64,000 nt of DNA, from NCBI RefSeq assembly GCF_031127875.1, contig NZ_JARXIA010000003.1:62001-126000 (forward strand), read 5' to 3'. Below are positions 48,181 to 56,196 of the stretch, piece by piece (within the stretch, counting starts at the first letter, position 1; the number at the start of each line of letters is the position of its first letter). Source of the DNA: Pelagicoccus sp. SDUM812005. Lineage in GTDB: Bacteria > Verrucomicrobiota > Verrucomicrobiia > Opitutales > Opitutaceae. The notes under the pieces are model-generated. The model was not told where the DNA came from, did no database searches, and saw only the letters and a program-made list of their open reading frames with translations. The position numbers and the translations under genes were made by a program.

Positions 48181-49272
48181 GTGTCTGCCAAACAGGTCAT
48201 CGTAGAAACTTCCCTTTCCACCTATCCGATCCATGTCGGTCGTAACTTGGGCGCTCAATTGCTCGCTCAGGTCGAGCAGCTCGCTTCCAAGGGAGCGCGA
48301 ATCGCAGCGGTCACCGATAGCAACGTTCGCAAGGCGCAGGCTGCTTGGTTCGATGCCTTGGGCGAGTCGGTTGCGGTATTGACGGTACCGGCTGGCGAGA
48401 CGAGCAAGGGCATCGCCCACTTCGGGGAAGTGCTGGACTTTCTTGCGGCCAACAAGCTGGACCGTGGCGGCGTGGTGCTAGCCGTGGGCGGCGGGGTGGT
48501 CGGCGACCTCGCTGGATACGCGGCGGCGTCCTACCTGCGCGGAGTGCGTTTTATCCAAGTTCCCACAACCTTGCTCGCCATGGTTGACAGCTCGGTCGGC
48601 GGGAAGACTGGAATCAATATCTCGGCTGGCAAGAACCTGGTGGGCGCCTTCCATCAGCCCATCGCCGTGTATTCGGATATCGAGATGCTGAAGACCATGC
48701 CTCCCCGCGAATTCGCGTCGGGCATGGCGGAGGTGATCAAGCACGGGATGCTGCAGGATGCGTCGCTTTTCGACCTGTTGGAAGCCAGCCCCATCGCGGG
48801 ACCGGAGGACGAGCGGCTGGAGTCGGTGGTGGAGTGGAACTGCAAGATTAAGGCGTCCGTAGTGAATGCGGACGAGAAGGAAACGGCTGCCAGTGGCGGT
48901 CGCGCTCTCTTGAATCTGGGCCACACCTTTGGGCATGCCATCGAAAATGTGGCCGGCTACGGCGAATACTTGCACGGCGAGGCTATCGGAATCGGGCTCG
49001 TGGCGGCGGCGCTTTTGAGCGAGCGCTTGGGCTTCCTTTCGGAAGCCGATGTGACTCGTATTCGAAAAGTGGTTTCAGAGCACCGGCTTCCCATTGCCTT
49101 GAGCAAGCCCTTGCCGGCGGAACGGTTGCTGGGGGCGATGCGACTGGACAAGAAGGTGAAGGCCGGCGTGATTCGCTTTGTAATCATGAAGCGTATTGGG
49201 CAAGCTGAGACAATCGAGTCTGCCGACATGGCTCTGATCGAGGAGATCTGGCGCGAGTGCGGCGCCTCTTGA
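48181..49272 (+). CDS. aroB: 3-dehydroquinate synthase
   Basis: Second step of the shikimate pathway: converts DAHP to 3-dehydroquinate with NAD+. The 363-residue protein starts at GTG 48181. NAD-binding GGGVVGDLAGYAAASYLRGVRFIQVPTTLLAMVDSSVGGKTGIN is split here as GGGVVGDLAGYAAAS and VPTTLLAMVDSSVGGKTG. Metal ligands are in AEVIKHG and LNLGHTFGHAIE. Placed 26 bases after the DUF362-like gene, it may be co-transcribed with it. Confidence 0.96.
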   Translation: MSAKQVIVETSLSTYPIHVGRNLGAQLLAQVEQLASKGARIAAVTDSNVRKAQAAWFDALGESVAVLTVPAGETSKGIAHFGEVLDFLAANKLDRGGVVLAVGGGVVGDLAGYAAASYLRGVRFIQVPTTLLAMVDSSVGGKTGINISAGKNLVGAFHQPIAVYSDIEMLKTMPPREFASGMAEVIKHGMLQDASLFDLLEASPIAGPEDERLESVVEWNCKIKASVVNADEKETAASGGRALLNLGHTFGHAIENVAGYGEYLHGEAIGIGLVAAALLSERLGFLSEADVTRIRKVVSEHRLPIALSKPLPAERLLGAMRLDKKVKAGVIRFVIMKRIGQAETIESADMALIEEIWRECGAS

Positions 49273-49304
49273 TTTTCGATTGAGCCAAGCGAATCCCGAA
49301 AGCC

Positions 49305-49907
49305 ATGCAACGCGTCGAAGAAGCCATTGTCAGTGAATACTTCGAGCAGAACGGCTTTTTGGTGCGGCCGCTGCGCAAGTCGCGGCCTCAAACCAAGAAG
49401 GCGAACGAGGAAGGGCTCGACCTCTACGTGCGGAACATGGTTTTCCGCGAGGGCGGGCGGGATCCGAGCTTCCTGCTTTTCTCCAGCGAGCTGCGGTACC
49501 TGGAAAGCGCCATCATCTGCGTGCGGGGTTGGTTTGGCGACAAGGCGGCGCTTGCCAGCATGACGGGCGGGGCGGACATCTTGAAGCACTTGGAGGCATA
49601 CGTCTTCAAGAAGGTGGACAAGTGGTTCGAATACGATCCGGCGGTGACCTTCGGGACCACGACGCCGCCGCGGAAGGTACTGCTGGCGCCGGTCTTTCCG
49701 ACTCAGGAGCCGCATCGCTCGCAGTGCGTCGAGCTGCTGCAGGAGAAGGGGGTGGACGGGATCCTCTCCTTCAAGTCGATGGCTTTGGACCTGATCGACC
49801 GAGTGGATACGAAGCAGATCTACGAGAAGTCGGACTTGCTGCAAACCCTGCGGATCCTGAAGAACTTCGACTTGATCAAGGATTCGCAGATGGGCTTGTT
49901 GGGGTAG
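49305..49907 (+). CDS. Conserved hypothetical protein
   Basis: A 200-residue protein I do not recognise. No signal or membrane segment is visible, so it is probably cytoplasmic. It has charged helices (FEQNGFLVRPLRKSRPQTKKANEEGLDLYV), a segment SSELRYLESAIICVRGWFGDKAALASM, and a C-terminal part LLQTLRILKNFDLIKDSQ. The alternating strand/helix pattern recalls nuclease-like folds, but no clear catalytic triad is seen. It lies 32 bases after aroB on the same strand. Confidence 0.7.
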   Translation: MQRVEEAIVSEYFEQNGFLVRPLRKSRPQTKKANEEGLDLYVRNMVFREGGRDPSFLLFSSELRYLESAIICVRGWFGDKAALASMTGGADILKHLEAYVFKKVDKWFEYDPAVTFGTTTPPRKVLLAPVFPTQEPHRSQCVELLQEKGVDGILSFKSMALDLIDRVDTKQIYEKSDLLQTLRILKNFDLIKDSQMGLLG

Positions 49908-49935
49908 CCGACGCTCGCGGCTGGCGCGGGGGCAC

Positions 49936-49966
49936 GAAAAAACCGGCCCCTGAAGAGGAGCCGGTT
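49936..49966 (-). terminator. Intrinsic terminator of the small membrane protein gene
   Basis: On the minus strand, AACCGGCTCC and a nearly complementary GGCCGGTT arm pair around a short loop, followed by six T. It lies 28 bases after the stop at 49994. Confidence 0.85.
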
Positions 49967-49993
49967 CTAGAAAGTCTAATCGGGAGCGAGAAG

Positions 49994-50233
49994 CTAGTTC
50001 TTCTCTGCCTTGAGCTTGCGCTGGTGGGCGAGGGTGACCTTGAACATCTGCAAGCAGAAGTAGAAAGTGCCGGCAGCCGGAAGGGCTGTGAAGCCAGCGA
50101 CTAGGTTGATGATAGTCGCATCTTCGCTGGGAACGTGTGGCTTGAACCAGAGGGCGAAGAGGGCCCAGACGATAACGACGAGCACGACGTCGAAGGCGAT
50201 TGTTTTAGGCGTTATTTTTAGCACTTTGGACAT
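49994..50233 (-). CDS. Small two-helix membrane protein
   Basis: A 79-residue protein with hydrophobic segments at about 12-30 (TIAFDVVLVVIVWALFALWF) and 42-63 (INLVAGFTALPAAGTFYFCL), and a basic C-terminal tail (LAHQRKLKAEKN). I do not recognise it. It has its own terminator and an independent start. A long gene-free stretch lies upstream. Confidence 0.65.
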   Translation of the reverse strand: MSKVLKITPKTIAFDVVLVVIVWALFALWFKPHVPSEDATIINLVAGFTALPAAGTFYFCLQMFKVTLAHQRKLKAEKN

Positions 50234-50521
50234 AACGGAGGAAATAGGTAGTCGGAGAACTCGGAGTGTCCACCCATTTTCTGCCGGAATCCGCGGAAAA
50301 GTGCCTGAAAGCGCCGATCTGGGACCTGCACAGGCGGTTTTGCGGTTTGAGCTTAGCGAAATTGCGGAAAGACACGGCGAAAACGGTATCCTTCACGGAT
50401 TGTGGAATTTGCCCGGATTTGCTAGTCTATGGGCACGCTCAAGAAAACGAGCGCACAGGACACGAAAGCAGGACGAAAGTAATTTTTCTCTGATTTTAGT
50501 TCCAAAACTGAGTCGTTGCTT

Positions 50522-50555
50522 GGCCGGGGCGGATGTGGGACCGCCCCGGTCTTCT
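50522..50555 (+). terminator. Terminator-like hairpin in the gene-free stretch
   Basis: Stem GGCCGGGGCGG/CCGCCCCGGTC with one mismatch and an eight-base loop, followed by a weak T-rich tail (TTCTTG). No annotated gene ends upstream on the plus strand, so it might end an unannotated short RNA, or be only a structural element. Confidence 0.3.
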
Positions 50556-50694
50556 TGTGTCTGGAGCTCGCCTCGCCGAGCGGACGAGAAGCTCCCGGGC
50601 ATTAGAAAGATGCATGGCGAAACAGCTTTTCTAATACCTCGATGGCTGGATTCGGTGTGCATTGACGGTCATCGTTTTCGCCGCTTAAATCTAA

Positions 50695-50793
50695 GGCATA
50701 GAAATAAAGAGGCGCGGTGCCTGGCTCTGCAAAATAACGCAACCAGGGGATGATAGCGTCAAACGGGCGGTACAACCGCCCGTTTTCTGTTTT
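50695..50793 (+). ncRNA. Candidate small RNA (weak)
   Basis: A putative transcript starts after a moderate promoter (TTGACG, 18 bases, TAAATC). It contains a CCTGG/CCAGG hairpin and ends with the strong stem AAACGGGCGG/CCGCCCGTTT plus a TTTTCTGTTTT tail. It matches no RNA family I know (not 6S, tmRNA, SRP or RNase P). The final hairpin may belong instead to the DUF1080 gene on the other strand. Confidence 0.25.
50761..50793. terminator. Bidirectional-type intrinsic terminator
   Basis: A 10-bp stem AAACGGGCGG/CCGCCCGTTT with a five-base loop. T-rich tails exist on the plus side (TTTTCTGTTTT) and a short T run on the minus side. It lies 25 bases after the DUF1080 stop and can serve that gene on the minus strand. 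Confidence 0.75.
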
Positions 50794-50817
50794 GTAGGGG
50801 GAGGAAGCGAGTGTGCC

Positions 50818-51510
50818 TCAGTCGAGCTCGCGCAGGCGGAAGTTGCGGATTTCGATGTTGGCCTCTTCGGCTTGGAAGGTGATGAAGCCGGAGGTGGCGG
50901 ATGCGTTTTTGCCTTCGTTGACCAGCTTGTCGTTGAGGTAGACCTGGATGGTGTCTCCTTTGGCTACGATGTGCAGGGCGTTCCATTCGTCCGGCTCGTT
51001 TTCGAGCTTCTTCTTTGGCTTCCCGTATTCGCGCGGTTCGGGCTTGGGGGTGAGGCGGATGCGGCGATTTCGCTCGGCCGCCTTGTCGGGCATTTGCTCT
51101 TCTTCTACGTCGATGCTGTTGTTCAGCAGCCAGAAGTCTCCGGTATGCTCTGGCTCCAATTGGATCTCGATGCTTTCCGGCCAAATACTATGGGCGGTGT
51201 CGCTTGTACTGTGAATCTGGATACCGCTTTTTCCGGGCTCGTCGGGCCAGCGGAACTCGAACTTTATCTCGTAGTCCTCGTACTCGTCCAAGGTTTGCAG
51301 GTAGCCTTCCGGTTGGCCGGCTCCCTTGATCAGCAAGGTCCCGTCTGCTTTGATCTCGAAGACCTCCTCCGGATCCGCTTCTTCGATGAAGTCGAAGTAG
51401 AATTCGTTATGGTCGACGTCCTTGAAGAGGTAGGTCCAGTCGCCTTGGGCGGTTGCGTAGCTGGCGAACAGAAGGGTGGATACGACGAGTGGAAGTAAGC
51501 GAGTCTTCAT
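50818..51510 (-). CDS. Secreted DUF1080 (3-keto-disaccharide hydrolase-type) protein
   Basis: A 230-residue exported protein from ATG 51510, with signal KTRLLPLVVSTLLFASYATAQ. The mature part is a LamG/concanavalin-like domain of the DUF1080 family. Seen are YEIKFEFRWPDEPGKSGIQIHS, the IEIQLEPEHTGDFWLLN strand pair and EWNALHIVAKGDTIQVYLNDKLVNEG. DUF1080 members act on 3-keto-glycosides or bind sugars, and they are common in Verrucomicrobiota. A longer start at 51651 has no signal at its N terminus and was rejected. Confidence 0.88.
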   Translation of the reverse strand: MKTRLLPLVVSTLLFASYATAQGDWTYLFKDVDHNEFYFDFIEEADPEEVFEIKADGTLLIKGAGQPEGYLQTLDEYEDYEIKFEFRWPDEPGKSGIQIHSTSDTAHSIWPESIEIQLEPEHTGDFWLLNNSIDVEEEQMPDKAAERNRRIRLTPKPEPREYGKPKKKLENEPDEWNALHIVAKGDTIQVYLNDKLVNEGKNASATSGFITFQAEEANIEIRNFRLRELD

Positions 51511-51678
51511 AGCGGTTAAAGGGGGTGTGGAAAACCTTAGTGCATTGTCCGCATCTGGCAAGGGCGAGGCGAACGAATCACTTATGGACCCGATTCTTGG
51601 CGATTCGTTGCGCAATGAAAGTGAAGCGCTTCTCGTCTTTCGGTTGTTCACCTCGTAACCTCAAAAAGCAAGTGCCCT

Positions 51679-52572
51679 ATGAAACGTAAAAAAGCCTCCG
51701 ATTTCGACCAAGGTCTCCTCAATCTTTTCGATCAATACGTACACGGACTCGTCGATCGACGCTTTTTCGTGAAGGAGGCGAGCAAGTACGCGATCGGCGG
51801 ACTCACGGTGGCCGGGATCTTGGATAGCCTAAGTCCCAACTACGCCTTTGCCCGCCAGGTCGATCCCGAGGATGCGTCTTTGCTGACTGGATACGAGACC
51901 TACGAATCGCCCGAGGGGAACGGCGAGATGCGCGGCTACCTCGTTCGTCCGAAGGAAGCGGGCGGCAAGCTGCCGGGAGTTTTGGTGGTGCATGAAAACC
52001 GAGGCTTGAATCCTTACGTGGAGGACGTGGTGCGGCGCTTGGGGAAAGCGGGTTACGTGGCCTTCGGTCCGGACGCGCTGTGGCCACTCGGCGGCTATCC
52101 CGGCACCGATGACGAGGGGCGAGCGATGCAGCGGAAGCTCGACCGTGGACTGATCGTAAAGGATTTTATCGCAGGTGCTCGCCACCTCGCCGCTCACGAG
52201 GCCTGCAATGGGAACATCGGGGTGGTGGGATTCTGTTTCGGCGGTTGGATGTCGAACCGCTTGGCGGTCCACTTGCCGGATCTCATCAAGGCGGCCGTCC
52301 CTTACTACGGAGGCCAGCCCACGGCGGAGGAAACGGCGAAGATCAAGGCGGCGATTCAGTTGCACTACGGAGGTCTCGACGAGCGCGTGAATGCGGGTTG
52401 GCCAGCTTACGAAGAGGCGCTCAAGGCCAACGACGTGGAGTACGAGGCCTATATTTACGAGGGAGCGAACCATGGGTTTCACAACGATACGACGCCGCGT
52501 TTCGACGAGGCGGCCGCTGCCTTGGCATGGGAGCGGACCCTGGCCTTTTTCGCGAAGCACTTGAAACGCTGA
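51679..52572 (+). CDS. Dienelactone hydrolase-family protein with Tat-like N terminus
   Basis: A 297-residue alpha/beta hydrolase. Residues 24-60 ([16 protein letters not shown], then a hydrophobic run to ASA-like NYAFA) look like a twin-arginine signal with Arg27-Arg28, so the enzyme may be exported. The catalytic triad is Cys186 (GFCFGG), Asp234 (GGLDERV) and His265 (NHGFHND). Family enzymes cleave lactones and related esters; the natural substrate here is unknown. It is divergent from the DUF1080 gene. Confidence 0.9.
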   Translation: MKRKKASDFDQGLLNLFDQYVHGLVDRRFFVKEASKYAIGGLTVAGILDSLSPNYAFARQVDPEDASLLTGYETYESPEGNGEMRGYLVRPKEAGGKLPGVLVVHENRGLNPYVEDVVRRLGKAGYVAFGPDALWPLGGYPGTDDEGRAMQRKLDRGLIVKDFIAGARHLAAHEACNGNIGVVGFCFGGWMSNRLAVHLPDLIKAAVPYYGGQPTAEETAKIKAAIQLHYGGLDERVNAGWPAYEEALKANDVEYEAYIYEGANHGFHNDTTPRFDEAAAALAWERTLAFFAKHLKR

Positions 52573-52609
52573 CGGTTGAGGGGGCCATCGCTTTTAATGG
52601 GACCCGTTT

Positions 52610-55216
52610 CTAGTCTTCAACGGTAACGCGAAAGAAGGATCGCGGGGCTTGCGAATCTAAGGAGCCCTGGATGCGCGCGTCCGTGTTTTGCTCGGGATCG
52701 CTTCGAGGTGGATTGCCTGAGGCCTGCCATTCGGTCCAGGTGCTGAGGTCGTCGCTGCGCTGAATCACGAAACTCCGGTCGGGGACCATAGAGAAACGCA
52801 CGCTGAGGGTGTCTCGGTCGCGCGTGAATTGCGGTGACCATTTGCTCGAGGGATCGAGCGGCAAGGTGTCGGTGAGGAATTCGAGGCGGTTGCTGTTCCC
52901 GTCGGCATCGGGATCGGCGTCTGCGGCCGCTTCGGGCGCGGTGGTGCTGGAAAAGTGCTGGGCCTGCCATTCCTGGTAGCGCGTGTCGGCTCCGATCTGG
53001 GCGATCCAGCGGGTGAGCAGGCCGGTTCCGCTTTCGTCGGTGAGCTCATTGCCGAAGGGAGGCATGCGCTTGAAGCCGTCGCGGGCGGCCATGCGGTCGA
53101 GCAGGAGGGAGTTTTCCGGCGATCCGGAAGCCACGAGGCGCTTGTTGGGATTGCCTCCGGTATTGGCGGCTTCGCCTTCCACGAGGCCGGTCGCTTCCAG
53201 GGAAATGTAGGGACGGGCGTCCCAGGAGGAAGGTGCTCCGCCGTTGGGTTGATGGCAGGAGACGCAGTTGACGGCGAGGTAGCTGCGGGCCCGAGCTTCG
53301 AGCGAGGCGGTCTCGTCGTTTGGCAGTTGGTGCCGAGGCAGACTGGATGGGTCTTCGATCGCTGTATCCAAAATTCCGAGGCGCGAGAAATAGGCGAGAG
53401 TGTTTTCGGCTTGTCCCTCGTGCGCGCCGAGGGTGTTGAGTTGACGCGTGTTGAAGCTCAGGGCGTAACCGGCTGCGGGCGTGTGGCAAGCGAGGCATTG
53501 CTGGCGGGACGGAATGTTCCAGGTTTGCTCGCTTGCCTGGCCGTCGACTGTAACCGAAAACTCGATACTGGCTCCTTCGGAGGGAACGAGGGTCGCGTCC
53601 GTTTGCGCCTCGTTCCATTGGTAGCTGAGTCCATAGACGCCAGTATCCGTTTTTACGAGGAAACGAGTTTCGATGCGCTGGCGGGAAGCGGGATTGCCGC
53701 GCTCCGTCTCGAGCTCGAAGTGCTTTATCCAGATGGAGCCTTCCGGAAAGGTCCAAGGTTGGTCTGTGGCGAAGGCGATTTGCTCGTCGCCGGGAATGGA
53801 AACCCAACGGGTCTTGACGGCGTGGTCGGACCAGAAGGGAAGGGCTGGTTGGTAGGGATAGATCCCCGCTTCAGGGTCGAGGGTGGCGAGATTCGAGAAG
53901 GCGCCCGTGTCGCTCAGGCTGGCGGGGAAGTTCGGTGCTCCGGTGTTTGCGGAACGTTTCAGCTTCCCCAGTCCGCCCCAGATGTTTCCGGCGATCAGCT
54001 CGCCGTTTCGCGGGTTGCGTCCGTAGGCGGAAACGCTGGCGAAGGAACCGATGCGTTCGGTTTGGTAGCTTGCGGAGGATTCGTCCCAGCGGGTTGCCCA
54101 GGCGTGGTTGTGGTAGAAGTCGGAGAAAAGGTAGGCCCCGTAGAGTTCGGGAAAGGCGGCGCCGCGATAGACGATGCCTCCGGACACGGAGACGCCGAGG
54201 TCGCGTCCGTATTCAAAAACTGGATCGAGCAAGGGGCCGAACTCGGGTGGGACGCTGCGGTTCTGGCTGTAGTTGTGGGCTCCTTCTCGGTTGGGCCAGC
54301 CGTAGTTGCCGCCTTTTTCGATAAGGTTGATTTCCTCGTAGGCGTTTTGTCCCACGTCGGAAAGCCAGATCTGGCCGGTGAGCGGGTCGATGTCGAGATG
54401 CCAGGGGTTGCGTAGGCCGATCGCGTAGAACTCCAAGCGCAGGTCCGAGTCGGGATCGGCTCCGGCGTTTTGCCAATGGCTGACCAGTGGGTTGTCGGCG
54501 GGGATGCTGAAGGGCGCCAGGCCTTCGCCGTCGCGCGGGATGGCGGGGTGCGAAGTGGGTTCGATGTTTTGCGGCTTCTTGTCCACGTCCAGTCGCAGGA
54601 GTCCGGCGAAGAGGTCTTTGTCGATGCGTTGGCCATTTTGGTAGCTGTCGCCGCCGCCACCTTCGTCGCCCATCGCTACGTAAAGGTAGCCGTCGAGGCC
54701 GAATTGGATGGCTCCGCCGTTGTGGTTGTTCGCTTGGTCGCGTTGGTCGAAGAGGACGAGCTCGGAATCCGGGTCCGCTACGAGCGGGTCGTTCGTGGAG
54801 CGGGAGAAGCGCGACAGGCGATTGGTAGCTTGGCCGCTGGCATTGGTCGTATAGAAGACGAAGAAGTAGCCATTGGTTTCGTACTGGGGATGGAAGGCGA
54901 GGCCGAGGAGGCCGTTTTCGGATTGGGTGGTTACGCGGGAACGGATGTCGAGGAAGGGCGTCGCCGCGACGGTGCCGGCGTCCAGGTCGGTAACGACGGA
55001 GATGCGTCCGTCGCGTTCGGCGAGAAATAGCCTGCCCGAACCGTCCGCTGGGCTGGCGATCGCGAGGATGGAGCTCAGGCTGAGAATCTCTTCTAGCTCG
55101 TAGCTTCCCGTGGCGAATTGGGAGGGGAAGGAAAGGGTTTGGTTGGCAAGGCGTTGGGCGTGGCCGGGCGCGAGCAGGCCAAGCAGGAGGGCGATGGAGG
55201 CGGTGGCGAGGCGCAT
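52610..55216 (-). CDS. PQQ-type sugar dehydrogenase fused to a di-heme cytochrome c
   Basis: An 868-residue exported protein with signal RLATASIALLLGLLAPGHAQ. Residues about 30-420 form a beta-propeller of the glucose/sorbosone dehydrogenase type (GSGRLFLAERDGRISVVT, GLLGLAFHPQYETNGYFFVFYT, NNHNGGAIQFGLDGYLYVAMGDEGGGGD, IGLRNPWHLDIDPLTGQIWLSDVGQN). The C-terminal part has two heme c sites: C574-L-A-C-H and C651-V-S-C-H. A final domain resembles a beta-sandwich ending ...SFFRVTVE. Electrons probably pass from sugar oxidation to the hemes. The convergent neighbour is the dienelactone hydrolase. Confidence 0.9.
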   Translation of the reverse strand: MRLATASIALLLGLLAPGHAQRLANQTLSFPSQFATGSYELEEILSLSSILAIASPADGSGRLFLAERDGRISVVTDLDAGTVAATPFLDIRSRVTTQSENGLLGLAFHPQYETNGYFFVFYTTNASGQATNRLSRFSRSTNDPLVADPDSELVLFDQRDQANNHNGGAIQFGLDGYLYVAMGDEGGGGDSYQNGQRIDKDLFAGLLRLDVDKKPQNIEPTSHPAIPRDGEGLAPFSIPADNPLVSHWQNAGADPDSDLRLEFYAIGLRNPWHLDIDPLTGQIWLSDVGQNAYEEINLIEKGGNYGWPNREGAHNYSQNRSVPPEFGPLLDPVFEYGRDLGVSVSGGIVYRGAAFPELYGAYLFSDFYHNHAWATRWDESSASYQTERIGSFASVSAYGRNPRNGELIAGNIWGGLGKLKRSANTGAPNFPASLSDTGAFSNLATLDPEAGIYPYQPALPFWSDHAVKTRWVSIPGDEQIAFATDQPWTFPEGSIWIKHFELETERGNPASRQRIETRFLVKTDTGVYGLSYQWNEAQTDATLVPSEGASIEFSVTVDGQASEQTWNIPSRQQCLACHTPAAGYALSFNTRQLNTLGAHEGQAENTLAYFSRLGILDTAIEDPSSLPRHQLPNDETASLEARARSYLAVNCVSCHQPNGGAPSSWDARPYISLEATGLVEGEAANTGGNPNKRLVASGSPENSLLLDRMAARDGFKRMPPFGNELTDESGTGLLTRWIAQIGADTRYQEWQAQHFSSTTAPEAAADADPDADGNSNRLEFLTDTLPLDPSSKWSPQFTRDRDTLSVRFSMVPDRSFVIQRSDDLSTWTEWQASGNPPRSDPEQNTDARIQGSLDSQAPRSFFRVTVED

Positions 55217-55317
55217 GGGGCGGTTTGATTCGAGATTTACGGTAAAGGGGGAAGCGGCGCGGGGCGGAGCGAATTAGGTTGCGCGGCAAATGGCTTTTGT
55301 CTGCTTAGTGGATTCCG

Positions 55318-56181
55318 GTGCCTGACAAAGAGATAATAGAACAACGATCGAGAACGGTTCGTTCCCGCATCCTTCGTATCGGCGACGGCCGAACTCTCTC
55401 GGAGGAAGATCGCCTGACTGTAGAGGAGCCTCTAGAGATCGCCGTGCAAAATGGCAATACAACGCTGCCCTTGGGGGTTGCCTTCCGCACGCCTGGCGAC
55501 GACGAGGCGCTTGTCTTGGGCATGCTTCGCAACGAGGGGATTATCGGCAGCCATTCCGAAGTGCTGTCGATGCGCTTTACTCAGGAGAAGGGGGCGACCA
55601 TGCCGGCTTGGCGGGCCATGGTGAAGGTGTCCGATAAGATCGTTTTGGATACGGATCGGCACCAGCGGGCCTTTCCCATCAGCTCCGCCTGCGGCGCTTG
55701 CGGGAAGAGCGCTCTCGAGTCGCTGCGTATCGCTCGCGAGGATCGCTTCCACGATCGGGAAGGCCCTCGTTTCCAAGAAGCGACCTTGGTCGATTTTCCC
55801 CGTCGCCTCCTGGAGAGGCAGACGGACTTCCAGCATACGGGGGGCCTGCATGCGGCGGCCCGTTTCGGGGCGGATGGCGAGTTGATCGCCTTGGCTGAAG
55901 ACATTGGGCGACACAATGCCATGGACAAGCTGGTCGGGGCATGGCTACGCGGAGACGGCGTGGCCTGGAACGAGCAGGCCATTCTTTTCAGCGGCCGGCT
56001 GGGGTACGACTTGATGCAGAAAGCGATGGCGGTGGGATGTCCGTTTCTGGTTAGTATCGGAGCGCCGTCCAGCTTTGCGGTCGAGCTCGCGAACTTGTTC
56101 AACGTTACCTTGGTCGGTTTTTTAAGGGGCGAGCGATTCAATGTCTACAGTTCGCCCCACCGTATCCAGTTTTCGGATTAG
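55318..56181 (+). CDS. fdhD: Formate dehydrogenase accessory sulfurtransferase FdhD
   Basis: Transfers sulfur to the molybdenum cofactor for formate-dehydrogenase-type enzymes. The 287-residue protein starts at GTG 55318. The conserved Cys pair is C125-G-A-C128 (ISSACGACGKSAL). Further motifs are LRNEGIIGS, GGLHAAARFGADGELIALAEDIGRHNAMDKL and SGRLGYDLMQKAMAVGCPFLVSIGAPS (seen in parts). It lies 15 bases before the molybdoenzyme gene, its presumed client. Confidence 0.94.
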   Translation: MPDKEIIEQRSRTVRSRILRIGDGRTLSEEDRLTVEEPLEIAVQNGNTTLPLGVAFRTPGDDEALVLGMLRNEGIIGSHSEVLSMRFTQEKGATMPAWRAMVKVSDKIVLDTDRHQRAFPISSACGACGKSALESLRIAREDRFHDREGPRFQEATLVDFPRRLLERQTDFQHTGGLHAAARFGADGELIALAEDIGRHNAMDKLVGAWLRGDGVAWNEQAILFSGRLGYDLMQKAMAVGCPFLVSIGAPSSFAVELANLFNVTLVGFLRGERFNVYSSPHRIQFSD

Positions 56182-56196
56182 CTAACCCATTGCGCC

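Larger units (their letters stand above)
50234..50817. other. Gene-free stretch with several stem-loops
   Basis: No convincing coding gene is seen; short frames here have no motifs. Two GC-rich stem-loops stand out, at 50522-50555 and 50761-50793, listed separately. A candidate plus-strand promoter (TTGACG near 50662, 18-base spacer, TAAATC) precedes the second. Between them, CCTGG and CCAGG arms at 50719-50746 can form a small hairpin. The block could hold a small RNA. Confidence 0.35.

Noticed and set aside
50695-50793. c-di-GMP riboswitch in the gene-poor block
   Set aside because: A short ACGCAA match exists, but the two-stem GEMM architecture and a downstream plus-strand gene are missing.
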